Positions 9,206 to 17,546 of a stretch of 64,000 nucleotides of DNA are shown here, piece by piece; the first letter of the stretch is position 1, and each line of letters opens with the position of its first letter. Source of the stretch: Massilia polaris (GTDB taxonomy: Bacteria > Pseudomonadota > Gammaproteobacteria > Burkholderiales > Burkholderiaceae_D); the NCBI RefSeq assembly GCF_012927275.1, contig NZ_JABBGG010000005.1, positions 278,163 through 342,162 of the forward strand, read 5' to 3'. A model generated the notes under the pieces. It was not told where the DNA came from. It saw only the letters and a program-made list of their open reading frames with translations, and ran no database searches. The translations under genes were made by a program, and so were the position numbers.

Positions 9206-10696
9206 ATGGGCGGCGACCAGCCAGCATTGCGCTTATCCGGCAAGGAAGTCTTCTTTTATGTATTCCTGCCGTTCGCACTGGGTCATTACCTGTCGGCGCT
9301 GCTGCGCACCGTGAACGCGGTGCTGGCGCCCGACCTGGTCGCCTCGCTCTCGCTTAGCCCGGCCCAGCTTGGCCTGCTCACCAGCGCGTTCTTCGTATCG
9401 TTCGCGCTGGTGCAGCTGCCGGTCGGGATTGCGCTGGACCGCTACGGTCCGCGCAAGGTGCAGCTGGTGCTCCTCGTCGTGGCCGCTGGCGGCGCGTTGA
9501 TGTTCGCGTTTGGCGACAGCTTCCTCGAGCTGGTGCTGGCGCGTACCGTGATCGGCTTCGGGCTTGGCGGCTGCTTCATGGCGGCGGTCAAGGCCATTTC
9601 GACCTGGATCGATCCGGCGCGGCTGCCGTCGGTGCAGGGCTTCCTGATCGCCATCGGCGGCCTTGGCGCCGCGTCGGCAACGGCGCCGGTCCGCAAGGCC
9701 CTGGAGCATATGGACTGGCGCGGCTTGTTCGTGCTACTCGCGCTGCTGTTGGCGTGCACCGCCTTCCTGATCTGGTCGGCCACCCCGCGCGTGGCGCAGG
9801 CCCCGAAGCCGAAGGCCAACGTGCCGGTCCTCGAATCCATCGCCGCGGTCTACCGCGATGCCCGCTTCCGCAAGACGATCTCGCTGATCCTCATCCCGCA
9901 TGCGGTGTTCTTCGGCATCCAGGGCCTGTGGATCGGCCGCTGGCTGGCCGATGTGGCGCGCTTTCCCGATCACGCGGTGGTCTACCTGCTGTACCTGTCG
10001 ATGGCGGCGGTGATCTTCGGCGCCATCGCCGTGGGCATGATCACCGAGTGGGCGGGCAAGCGCGGCATCAAGCCGCTCGACGTCGCGGGTATCGGCATCG
10101 CGCTGTTCGTCGCCGTGCAGGTCGCGATCGTGTGCAACTGGAAGCCGAGTTTCCAGCTGCTGTCGGTGCTGTTCACGCTGATCGGAACCATCACCGGCAT
10201 CGAATACGCGATCGTCGCCCAGAACATGCCGAAGTCGCTGACCGGGCGCGCAGCCACCTGCCTGAACCTGCTGATTTTCGTTGGCGCGTTTGTGGTGCAG
10301 GCGGGATTCGGGTTGATGATCGGCCTGTGGGAGCCCAATCACCTCGGGCACCATCCTGCCATCGCCTACCGCGTCGCGTTCGGGGTGCTGGTGCTGCTCC
10401 AGTTGCCCGGGCTGGTGTCGTTCGCGCGGCGGCGCCTGACTCAGACGCAGCCGTCCAGCATCAGCAGCGGCAGCGTGGTCCATGCCACTCCCATCAGTCC
10501 CAAAATGCCGGAACCGAGCGCTGCCCAGTCGTGCAGCGCCGGGTTTCCGTCCGCCGCGCGCACCGTGCGCAAGGCGCGCCAAAACAGCAGTCCGCAGATT
10601 CCCAGCGCCGCTGCCGACAAAGCGGACAGCATCCACACGCTCGGCGCACCTCGCGTAATGGCCGCAGGGCTGCATTGCCCGGCCACGAGGAAGTAG
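9206..10696 (+). CDS. MFS transporter with a probable read-through C-terminal tail
   Basis: This is an inner-membrane major-facilitator permease. About 12 hydrophobic helices fill residues 10-410, and the loop 2-3 motif is present as GIALDRYGPRKVQL. GGAG precedes the ATG. After the last helix the native-looking protein ends in SFARRRL (about position 10440). The frame then runs on for about 84 Ser/Ala/Pro-rich residues to 10696, fully antisense to the convergent membrane-protein gene at 10441-10779. A TGA lies one frame over exactly at that point (in CGCCTGACTC near 10435-10444), so a one-base slip may have removed the original stop. Substrate is unknown; co-location with the KamA-like enzyme suggests an amino acid or its product. 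Confidence 0.85.
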   Translation: MGGDQPALRLSGKEVFFYVFLPFALGHYLSALLRTVNAVLAPDLVASLSLSPAQLGLLTSAFFVSFALVQLPVGIALDRYGPRKVQLVLLVVAAGGALMFAFGDSFLELVLARTVIGFGLGGCFMAAVKAISTWIDPARLPSVQGFLIAIGGLGAASATAPVRKALEHMDWRGLFVLLALLLACTAFLIWSATPRVAQAPKPKANVPVLESIAAVYRDARFRKTISLILIPHAVFFGIQGLWIGRWLADVARFPDHAVVYLLYLSMAAVIFGAIAVGMITEWAGKRGIKPLDVAGIGIALFVAVQVAIVCNWKPSFQLLSVLFTLIGTITGIEYAIVAQNMPKSLTGRAATCLNLLIFVGAFVVQAGFGLMIGLWEPNHLGHHPAIAYRVAFGVLVLLQLPGLVSFARRRLTQTQPSSISSGSVVHATPISPKMPEPSAAQSCSAGFPSAARTVRKARQNSSPQIPSAAADKADSIHTLGAPRVMAAGLHCPATRK

Positions 10697-10779
10697 CTGA
10701 CGAAGAAGTGCGCCGCCCACACGATCAGCGGCAGCGTGCCGTGCAGCGCGCGTACGAAGAAGCGGTCGCGCATGCTCAT
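10441..10779 (-). CDS. Small integral membrane protein of the cytochrome oxidase operon
   Basis: The 112-residue protein has three predicted membrane helices (about 15-35, 48-68 and 86-110) and a short positively charged N-terminus (MSMRDRFFVR). Its ATG overlaps the stop of the upstream fused ctaDE gene as ATGA, so it is translationally coupled as the last gene of the oxidase operon. It may be a small structural subunit (a subunit-IV counterpart) or an assembly factor; the sequence does not decide. Its whole 3' half is overlapped by the antisense tail of the MFS transporter gene. Confidence 0.75.
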   Translation of the reverse strand: MSMRDRFFVRALHGTLPLIVWAAHFFVSYFLVAGQCSPAAITRGAPSVWMLSALSAAALGICGLLFWRALRTVRAADGNPALHDWAALGSGILGLMGVAWTTLPLLMLDGCV

Positions 10780-13289
10780 CCCATCACCATCGGCACGAAG
10801 TGGATCGCGGCTGCGGCGGCGATGCCCTGCAGCGTCGTGTAGTGCCACATCAGCGCGACGTTGTCGATGGTGGCGCGGCTTGCGTGGCCGACGTAGCCGC
10901 ACCATCCGCGCGCGGCGAGGAACAGCCCGGACAGCGCCAGCACCACCACATGCAGCCCCTGGTAGGACACGATGGCGGCAATCGCCGCGCTCCAGGCATG
11001 TTCCTTCGGGTCGAGGCCGGCCAGGCGGTATCCGTTCAGGTCGAAACCGAATGCGGCCGCCACGCACGCCAGCGCGACGAGCACCAGCAGCGGCATCGGC
11101 CAGCTACCGATAAAGCGCTTCGACAGCGCGATCAGTGCCGAACCGGCCACCAGCAAGCCGCACGACAGCAGCGGCCACACAGGATCGGGCAGCGCGGCGC
11201 CTGGCGGCGGGCACACATTCAGGCGCATCGAAATGTGAATGTAGGCGAACACGAAGGACGCGAAAATGGTCGCGTCAACCACCAGCATGATCATCGTTCC
11301 CCACCACGATTGCGACGCGGAGCCGGTAGCGCCGACCGGAAGCACCAGCGAATCCGACACCCTGGCGCGCGCCATCGGCTGCTCGCGATCCAGCTGCCAC
11401 AGCCAGGCCATGGTCGCCGCCACCGCTGTGATCCCGCAGATCCATGCGATCCCGATCATCTTGATCGTCAGGAGCAGGAAGAAGCCGGCGGTGCCCGCCG
11501 CCGCGATCAGCGGCCACCAGCTGTCGCCGGGCAGGATCATCAGGTAGCGCGGTTCCGCCGCGACCGGACTGGTGGCGATGGTCTCGCGGCGGCCGGTGGC
11601 GGTGAAGGGCAGGTAGTGCTGGCCCGCTTCGACTTCCGGCGACAGCGAAGGCTGCTCCCACAACGGGTCGTCACTGGTAATCATCGGGATGCTGCGGTTT
11701 CCATAGTCTTCCGACGGCAGCCATTCGAGCGTCGGCGCATTCCACGGGTTACCCGCTTCTTTTTCCGGCTTGCGCAGCGTGAGCGCCAGGTCGACGATAA
11801 ACAGCAGCACGCCGGCGGCGAGGATGAAGGCGCCCACGGTCGACACCATGTTCAGCGCATTCCAACCGAGTCCCGCGTCGTACGTGTACACGCGGCGCGG
11901 CATGCCGAGCAGCCCGGTGATGTGCATCGTAAAAAAGGCGATATTGAAGCCGCCGAACATCAGCCCGAACACCCAGCGCGCGACGCGCTCCGACATTTTC
12001 TGGCCCTTGATCAGCGGGAGCCAGTAGTACAGCCCGGCGAACACCGGGAATACCATGCCGCCGATCAGGACGTAGTGCAGGTGCGCCACGATGAAGTAGG
12101 TGTCGTGCACCTGCCAGTCGAACGGCAGCACGGCCACCATCACGCCGGTCAGCCCGCCGAGCACAAAAATGAACATGAAACCGAGCAGGAACAGCGTCGG
12201 CGCGTTCACCCGCACTTTGCCGCGCCACAGCGTCGCGATCCAGGCGAACACCTGGATGCCGGTAGGTACCGCGACCGCCATGCTGGCGGCCGACACGAAG
12301 CTCATTTCCATCACGCCCAGGCCGGCGGTGAACATGTGGTGCGCCCACAGCGCGAAGCTGAAGAACCCGACCGCGACCAGCGCCACGATGATTGACTTGC
12401 GGCCCACCAGAGGCGTGCCGGCGATGGTCGGGATCATCGTCGACACCATGCCGGCGGCCGGCAGGAAGATGATGTACACCTCCGGGTGGCCGAAGAACCA
12501 GAACAGGTGCTGCCACAGGATCGGATCGCCGCCGCGGTCGGCGATGAAGAACGGCCAGTCGAATGCGCGCTCCATCTCCAGCAGCGCGGTGCCGGCGATA
12601 ATGGCGGGGAAGGCGAACACGATCATCACGCCGACCACCAGCATCGCCCACGCGTACACGGGCATGCGCGACAGCGTCATTCCCGGCGCGCGGGTGAACA
12701 GGATGCCGACGATCAGTTCGATGGCCCCTGCGATGGCGGAGATTTCGATGAAGCCAATCCCAAGCAGCCAGAAGTCGGCGTTCAGTCCGGGCGAATACTC
12801 CATGCCGGTGAGCGGCGGGTACATGAACCAGCCGCCGTCCGGCGCAAGGCCGACAAACAAGGTGCAGAAGAAGGCCAGCCCGCCGATCGCGTAAGCCCAA
12901 TAGGCGTAGGCGGACAGGCGTGGGAACGGCAGGTCGCGCGCGCCCAGCATATTGGGCAGCAGGTAGACGGCAAGCGCTTCGACCACCGGTATCGCAAACA
13001 GGAACATCATCACCGTGCCGTGCATGGTGAACACCTGGTTGTAGGTCGAGGCGCTGAGCAGCGTGTTGTCCGGCACCGCAAGCTGGGCGCGCATCATCAA
13101 TCCCAAAATACCGGCCAGCACGAAGAACAGCAGCGCGGTGCCGATGTACAGCAGGCCGATATTGGTGTTGTTCACGCTCGAGAAGAAGCGCCATCCGGTC
13201 GGCGTTTTCCACACCGCGTCCAGGCGTTCCAGCTCGTCTTCCGGACGCGGCAGGGAACTGGGCAAGGTCTGGTGGTCGGTACTGGTCAT
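10776..13289 (-). CDS. ctaD: Cytochrome c oxidase subunit I-III fusion
   Basis: The 837-residue haem-copper oxidase catalytic subunit is fused to a subunit III domain. In the subunit I part (about 1-640) His90 (FTMHG) and His405 are the low-spin haem ligands, His403 binds the high-spin haem, and His268, His317 and His318 bind CuB. Tyr272 in GHPEVY is the cross-linked tyrosine of A-type oxidases. ARDLPFPRLSAYAYW marks the D-channel region. The subunit III domain (about 650-837) carries the usual helices and the conserved QGLHVVVL and ALMWHY segments. The complex reduces oxygen and pumps protons in the inner membrane. Both ends overlap neighbouring genes as ATGA. Fused I-III subunits are known in caa3-type oxidases. 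Confidence 0.95.
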   Translation of the reverse strand: MTSTDHQTLPSSLPRPEDELERLDAVWKTPTGWRFFSSVNNTNIGLLYIGTALLFFVLAGILGLMMRAQLAVPDNTLLSASTYNQVFTMHGTVMMFLFAIPVVEALAVYLLPNMLGARDLPFPRLSAYAYWAYAIGGLAFFCTLFVGLAPDGGWFMYPPLTGMEYSPGLNADFWLLGIGFIEISAIAGAIELIVGILFTRAPGMTLSRMPVYAWAMLVVGVMIVFAFPAIIAGTALLEMERAFDWPFFIADRGGDPILWQHLFWFFGHPEVYIIFLPAAGMVSTMIPTIAGTPLVGRKSIIVALVAVGFFSFALWAHHMFTAGLGVMEMSFVSAASMAVAVPTGIQVFAWIATLWRGKVRVNAPTLFLLGFMFIFVLGGLTGVMVAVLPFDWQVHDTYFIVAHLHYVLIGGMVFPVFAGLYYWLPLIKGQKMSERVARWVFGLMFGGFNIAFFTMHITGLLGMPRRVYTYDAGLGWNALNMVSTVGAFILAAGVLLFIVDLALTLRKPEKEAGNPWNAPTLEWLPSEDYGNRSIPMITSDDPLWEQPSLSPEVEAGQHYLPFTATGRRETIATSPVAAEPRYLMILPGDSWWPLIAAAGTAGFFLLLTIKMIGIAWICGITAVAATMAWLWQLDREQPMARARVSDSLVLPVGATGSASQSWWGTMIMLVVDATIFASFVFAYIHISMRLNVCPPPGAALPDPVWPLLSCGLLVAGSALIALSKRFIGSWPMPLLVLVALACVAAAFGFDLNGYRLAGLDPKEHAWSAAIAAIVSYQGLHVVVLALSGLFLAARGWCGYVGHASRATIDNVALMWHYTTLQGIAAAAAIHFVPMVMG

Positions 13290-14215
13290 TTCAGGTGCTC
13301 AAGGTAAGCGGCGAGCGCGCGCAGCGTCTCGCCGTCGATGTCGTTCGCCGCGGGCATGCGCGCTCCCGGCTTGATCGATTGCGGGTCGGCGATCCAGCCT
13401 GCCAGCGTGCCGCGGTGGTTGCGCAAGGTGCCAGCCGCGATGTGCAGGCGGCTGCCGACGTGGGTCAGGTCCGGCCCGAGCCGGGCGTCTCCTGCCACGC
13501 CACGGATGGTGTGGCAAGCGGCGCAGCGCTGGCCGATGAAGGCCTGGCGGCCGCGCTCGAGGAAAGCATCGCCTGGCGCGGCGGCATCCTGGCGTTCGCG
13601 CGCCAGCCACGCATCGAACGCGGCCGGGGTCTCGGCCACCACGTGCAGCGCCATGCGGGCGTGCTGCGCGCCGCAGTATTCGGCGCACTGGCCGCGGTAG
13701 ACGCCCGGCTTGTCGGCGCGCAGCGTCAGCCCGGTCATCCGGCCGGGGACCATGTCGCGCTTGCCCGCCAGCGCCGGAACCCAGAGGCTGTGGATGACGT
13801 CCGTGGCGCTCAGGGCCACGTAGACGTCGCGGCCTGCGGGAATGCGGATCTCGTTGGCCGAGATGATTTCGCGGCCGGTAAGCGGATCGTGGTAACGCAC
13901 CTCCCACCACCACATCTTGGCCGTCACGGAGATCACCAGCGAGGCCGTCGACGACTGCGGCGCCAGCTCCGCGCTGCGCCACGTGCTCCACACCAGCAGC
14001 GCGGACAGCACCACCAGCGGAAAGGCGATGCCGGCCCCGGCGATCCAGCGCAGCGGCCGCACCTGGCGCGGCGCGCGCTTCACGGCTAGGGCCAGCAGCA
14101 CCATCACACCGATGAAGATCACGGTCCCCGCGCCAAACATCACCCAGGCGAACTGGCTGATGATGACAGCGTCCGGCCCGGCCGGGTGCAGCACCGACTG
14201 CAGCTTGTCCGTCAT
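13286..14215 (-). CDS. coxB: Cytochrome c oxidase subunit II with C-terminal cytochrome c domain
   Basis: The 309-residue protein starts at ATG 14215, which overlaps the stop of the preceding cytochrome gene; an upstream start at 14320 would only add out-of-family residues. Two membrane helices (about 16-46 and 56-78) precede a periplasmic cupredoxin. All CuA ligands are present: His142, then Cys177, Glu179, Cys181, His185 and Met188 in QCAEYCGAQHARM. A haem c domain follows, with CAACH at 231-235 and a distal Met in ARMPAAND. This is the caa3-type arrangement, in which the fused cytochrome passes electrons to CuA. No N-terminal Sec-cleavage site is obvious. Confidence 0.95.
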   Translation of the reverse strand: MTDKLQSVLHPAGPDAVIISQFAWVMFGAGTVIFIGVMVLLALAVKRAPRQVRPLRWIAGAGIAFPLVVLSALLVWSTWRSAELAPQSSTASLVISVTAKMWWWEVRYHDPLTGREIISANEIRIPAGRDVYVALSATDVIHSLWVPALAGKRDMVPGRMTGLTLRADKPGVYRGQCAEYCGAQHARMALHVVAETPAAFDAWLARERQDAAAPGDAFLERGRQAFIGQRCAACHTIRGVAGDARLGPDLTHVGSRLHIAAGTLRNHRGTLAGWIADPQSIKPGARMPAANDIDGETLRALAAYLEHLK

Positions 14216-14580
14216 CGGAGGGTGTACAGGAAAGCGGCCATGTGGCGCGCGTCGTCCGGCGAGACGCCGAGGCCGGGCATCAGCGTGCCCGGCTTCATGG
14301 CGGGCGGATCGACCAGCCAACGCGTCAGCGCGCCGGCCTCATTGGGGAAGCGTCCGGCGATGTAGCTGCGCCGGCCGAAGCCTTCGAGGTTCGGGCCGGT
14401 GGCGCCGCGCGCGGCGGCGACATCGGGGATCGCATGGCAGGAACCGCACTGGTACTGCTCGACCAGCTTCTTGCCGACCCTGGCGTCGCCGCCTGCGATG
14501 CGCGGTGCGTCGTCCTGTTTACCGCACGCGGCAAGGGCGAAAATGCATACGGCGGCCACTACCGGCCTTGCGATCGACAT
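14212..14580 (-). CDS. Cytochrome c lipoprotein of the oxidase operon
   Basis: The 122-residue protein starts at ATG 14580. The first 20 residues end in FALAACGK, a lipobox, so the protein is probably a lipid-anchored periplasmic cytochrome. One haem c site, CGSCH, lies at residues 45-49, with Met ligand candidates in GTLMPGLGV. It closely resembles the haem domain of CoxB and the second domain of the divergent dihaem protein (shared pattern IAG-FPN...W..DP..M.PGT.MP). It is the first gene of the oxidase operon, and its stop overlaps the coxB start. It likely feeds electrons to the oxidase. An in-frame start at 14661 exists but would run back through the promoter region. Confidence 0.88.
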   Translation of the reverse strand: MSIARPVVAAVCIFALAACGKQDDAPRIAGGDARVGKKLVEQYQCGSCHAIPDVAAARGATGPNLEGFGRRSYIAGRFPNEAGALTRWLVDPPAMKPGTLMPGLGVSPDDARHMAAFLYTLR

Positions 14581-14620
14581 CGAAAACACGCGCACGGTTG
14601 GATCCTGCGAAAGCCTGATG

Positions 14621-14646
14621 GATATATATAATACAAGAAAAAAATA
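14621..14646. promoter_or_regulatory. AT-rich divergent promoter region of the oxidase locus
   Basis: In an otherwise GC-rich locus this short block is nearly pure A/T. It contains a perfect plus-strand -10 hexamer TATAAT at 14627-14632 and, on the minus strand, TATTAT at the same place. No convincing -35 sits at 17 bases; TTGGAT at 14598-14603 is 23 bases away. If TATAAT is used for the plus strand, transcription would begin near 14639, which leaves only about 8 bases before ATG 14647 but about 50 before ATG 14689. This bears on the start of the dihaem cytochrome. Confidence 0.45.
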
Positions 14647-15540
14647 ATGGCATTTTTTCAACAGAACGCAGATCCGGCCGCCCTGAACATGCCCTCAAAC
14701 CGCACCCGCCTTATCCTCAAAACTGCTGCCGCGACACTGCTTGCGGCCGCGGCGCTGGGGGCGGCGGGCGGCTACGTGGTGTTCATGGCCGGCTGGTACA
14801 ACATCGGCGCGACCGCGCAGCATACGCAGCCCGTGCACGACCTGCTGGAGCAGGGAATGCGCGCGTCGGTCGAACGTCGTGCGCGCGGCATCGATGCGCC
14901 GCCAGGGCTGATGGCCGCGCCGCGCATCGCAGCCGGCGCGGTGGTTTACCGCGACAAGTGCGCCCAGTGCCACGGCGCGCCTGGTTTCGCCCAGTCCGAC
15001 CATGGCAAGGCGATGCAGCCGGTGCCAGGCCCGCTGGTCGACGTCGCGCGCCGCTGGAAGCCGGGGGAGCTTTACTGGATTACGCGGAACGGCATCAAGA
15101 TGAGCGGCATGCCGGCCTGGGAGTTCCACCTGGCCGATGACGAATTATGGGACGTGGTCGCGTTCATGCAGCAGATGCCGATGCTGACGCCGGCTGCCTA
15201 CCGCAACATCACCGCCGCCAGCGCCGCGCGCCCCGCAACGCCGGCTGCCGGGCCATCGCTGCCGCCGGACGCGAAGCGCGGCCGCATCGCGCTGGCGCAG
15301 CATGCCTGCCAGTCCTGCCACATCGTTCCCGGAGTGACCGGGCCGCGGGTGTTCGTCGGACGTTCGCTCGATGGCCTGGCGAAGCGCAAGTTCATCGCCG
15401 GCACGCTGCCGAACACGCAGGACAACCTGGTGCGCTGGATCCGCGACCCGCATGGCGTCGACCCCCACACCCCGATGCCTGTGCTGGGCGTGTCCGAAAG
15501 GGACGCGCGCGACATGACCGCTTACTTGCTAACCCGGTGA
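14647..15540 (+). CDS. Dihaem cytochrome c, membrane-anchored
   Basis: The protein has 297 residues from ATG 14647, or 283 from ATG 14689; neither start has a good ribosome site, and the promoter position favours 14689. A hydrophobic N-terminal helix (about residues 22-50) anchors it. Two haem c sites follow: CAQCH at 105-109 and CQSCH at 221-225. The distal Met candidates are in KMSGMPAW and HTPMPVLGV. The second domain resembles the single-haem lipoprotein that opens the divergent oxidase operon. It is the likely electron donor linking the quinol branch or a c-type carrier to the oxidase (inference). The AI-2E family permease gene follows after 7 bases. Confidence 0.88.
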   Translation: MAFFQQNADPAALNMPSNRTRLILKTAAATLLAAAALGAAGGYVVFMAGWYNIGATAQHTQPVHDLLEQGMRASVERRARGIDAPPGLMAAPRIAAGAVVYRDKCAQCHGAPGFAQSDHGKAMQPVPGPLVDVARRWKPGELYWITRNGIKMSGMPAWEFHLADDELWDVVAFMQQMPMLTPAAYRNITAASAARPATPAAGPSLPPDAKRGRIALAQHACQSCHIVPGVTGPRVFVGRSLDGLAKRKFIAGTLPNTQDNLVRWIRDPHGVDPHTPMPVLGVSERDARDMTAYLLTR

Positions 15541-15547
15541 AAAAACC

Positions 15548-16636
15548 ATGAACGATCAAGACGACCAACGCCAGGCAAGCGAACGAAAATTCCTGCACCG
15601 GGTCGCACTGGTGGACGGCCTTGGCCTGGTGTTCATCCTGGTGCTGGCCGCGCTCTGGTTCGCCGCCGATGCGCTGCTGCTGATATTCGCCTGCATCCTG
15701 TTCGCCATCCTGCTATACGACGCCAGCCGCAGGCTGGTGAAGCTCGTTCCGATACCGCGCCAGGTCGCCCTTGGCATCGTGGTGTTCATCCTGCTGACGG
15801 TGATCGGCGGTGGCGGCTGGCTGATGGCGCCGGCGATTTCCGACCAGGCCGACAAGATGGCCGCGCTGGTGCCCAAGTCGATCGAGCAGCTACAGGAATC
15901 CCTGAAGCGCTACGACTTCCTCGAAAGCATACTGGGCGGGATGCCGACGGCGGCACAGATGCGCAGCACACTGGGCGACATGCTGCCGCGCGCCGGCCTG
16001 TTCTTCTCGGGCGTGTTCGGCGCGCTCGGCAACGTCTTGATCATCACCTTCATCGGCATCTACTTCGCCGCCCAGCCTTTCCTCTACATTAACGGCATCG
16101 TCACGCTGGTCCCGAAGGACAAGCGCGTCCGCGCCCGCGAGGTGCTGGACGAAATCGGCCTGACCCTGTCCAGGTGGCTGTTCGGGAAAATGTGCTCGAT
16201 GCTGCTGGTGGGCGCAGCCACCGCCATCGGCCTGACCATGCTCGGCGTCCCGCTCGCCCTGATCCTCGGCATCATCGCCGGCCTGCTCGACTTCATTCCT
16301 TACCTCGGACCGCTGATGGCGGGCGTCCCTGGCGTGCTGATCGCACTGACCATCAGTCCCGAGCTGGCGATGTACACTGTCGGCCTGTTCATATTCATCC
16401 AGCTGGCCGAAGGCTACCTGCTGCAGCCGCTGGTCGAGAAAAGGACGGTGGCGCTGCCGCCGGCGCTGACGATCACCATGCAGGTGCTGCTCGGCGCCCT
16501 GTTCGGGCTCGCCGGCGCTGCGCTCGCGACGCCGCTGACGGCGGTGCTGGCGGTGCTGGTCTCGATGCTCTATGTGCAGGACGTGTTGGGTGATAATGTG
16601 ATGACGCCCAGCGAACTTAGCGATCAAAAAAAGTAG
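15548..16636 (+). CDS. AI-2E family transporter (PerM/YdiK-like permease)
   Basis: The 362-residue inner-membrane protein has paired N-terminal helices (about 20-55 and 70-95), a soluble middle part (about 95-150) and a C-terminal block of five helices. That block includes the family hallmark LGIIAGLLDFIPYLGPLMAGVPGVL near residue 240 in its shortened core DFIPYLGP. Relatives export autoinducer-2 or act as Na+(Li+)/H+ antiporters, and most have no known substrate. It sits between a cytochrome c gene and an FAH-family hydrolase on the same strand, with 7 and 10 base gaps, so it is probably co-transcribed. A functional link to respiration is not evident. Confidence 0.88.
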   Translation: MNDQDDQRQASERKFLHRVALVDGLGLVFILVLAALWFAADALLLIFACILFAILLYDASRRLVKLVPIPRQVALGIVVFILLTVIGGGGWLMAPAISDQADKMAALVPKSIEQLQESLKRYDFLESILGGMPTAAQMRSTLGDMLPRAGLFFSGVFGALGNVLIITFIGIYFAAQPFLYINGIVTLVPKDKRVRAREVLDEIGLTLSRWLFGKMCSMLLVGAATAIGLTMLGVPLALILGIIAGLLDFIPYLGPLMAGVPGVLIALTISPELAMYTVGLFIFIQLAEGYLLQPLVEKRTVALPPALTITMQVLLGALFGLAGAALATPLTAVLAVLVSMLYVQDVLGDNVMTPSELSDQKK

Positions 16637-16646
16637 GTAACAACAG

Positions 16647-17498
16647 ATGAAATTAGTGCGATACGGCCGCCCGGGCAAAGAGAAGCCTGGCATGCTCGAT
16701 GACGAAGGCCGCCTGCGCGACCTGTCCTCGCTCGTCGACGATATCGACGCTTCGGTCTTGTCCGACAAGGCGCTGCGCAAACTCGCCAAGGTCGATTACA
16801 AGACGCTGCCGCTGGTGCGCGGGAACCCCCGCTTCGGCGTGCCGGTGCGCGGCATCGGCAAGTACATCGGCATCGGCCTTAACTACGCCGACCATGCGGC
16901 GGAAGCCGGCCTGCCGGCGCCGAAGGAACCGATCGTGTTCATGAAGGCGACCAGCTGCCTGTCCGGGCCGGACGATGCGGTGATGCTGCCGCAGGGCTCG
17001 AAGAAAACCGACTGGGAAGTGGAGCTCGGCGTGGTGATCGGCACGCGCGCGCAGTATGTCAGCGAGGCCGACGCGCTCAAGTACGTGGCCGGCTACTGCG
17101 TGGTGAACGATGTGTCGGAGCGCGCCTACCAGTTTGAAGGCGGACCGCAGTGGGACAAGGGCAAGGGCTGCGATACGTTCGGGCCGGTGGGGCCGTGGCT
17201 GGTGACGCGCGATGAGATATTCGACGAGCAGGACCTCGACCTCTACCTGGAAGTGAACGGCAAGCGCATGCAGACCGGGAATACCGGAACGATGATCTTC
17301 ACCGTCGCGCAGTTGGTCAGCTACGTGTCGCGCTACATGACCCTGGAGCCGGGTGACCTGATCGCGACCGGCACGCCGCCGGGAGTGGGGATGGCGCGCA
17401 AGCCGCAGCGGTTCCTCAAGCGTGGCGACACGATCAGGCTGGGGATTCCCGGCCTGGGCGAGCAGCAGCAGGAAGTGGTGGCGTCCGCAAAGCCATAA
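16647..17498 (+). CDS. Fumarylacetoacetate hydrolase family protein
   Basis: The 283-residue protein has a small N-terminal domain (1-65) and the FAH catalytic fold (about 70-280). The metal-binding acidic residues are visible in TDWEVELGVVIG, and the conserved loops IGIGLNYADHAAE, VVNDVSERAYQ, GKGCDTFGPVGPWLVT and DLIATGTPPGVG are all present. The family splits or hydrates 2-oxo acids with carbon-carbon bond cleavage. This subgroup is commonly annotated as ureidoglycolate lyase or 2,4-diketo-3-deoxy-L-fuconate hydrolase, but substrate cannot be read from the sequence. It is the last gene of its run. Confidence 0.88.
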   Translation: MKLVRYGRPGKEKPGMLDDEGRLRDLSSLVDDIDASVLSDKALRKLAKVDYKTLPLVRGNPRFGVPVRGIGKYIGIGLNYADHAAEAGLPAPKEPIVFMKATSCLSGPDDAVMLPQGSKKTDWEVELGVVIGTRAQYVSEADALKYVAGYCVVNDVSERAYQFEGGPQWDKGKGCDTFGPVGPWLVTRDEIFDEQDLDLYLEVNGKRMQTGNTGTMIFTVAQLVSYVSRYMTLEPGDLIATGTPPGVGMARKPQRFLKRGDTIRLGIPGLGEQQQEVVASAKP

Positions 17499-17546
17499 AC
17501 CGGTTTGGGGTGGATGCGTGCTTCGCGCGCCATCCACCCGACCTCG

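Noticed and set aside
10800..12395. A 531-residue plus-strand frame opposite ctaDE
   Set aside because: The minus strand encodes all haem and copper ligands of the oxidase. The plus frame is His/Gln/Arg-rich and has no known domain.
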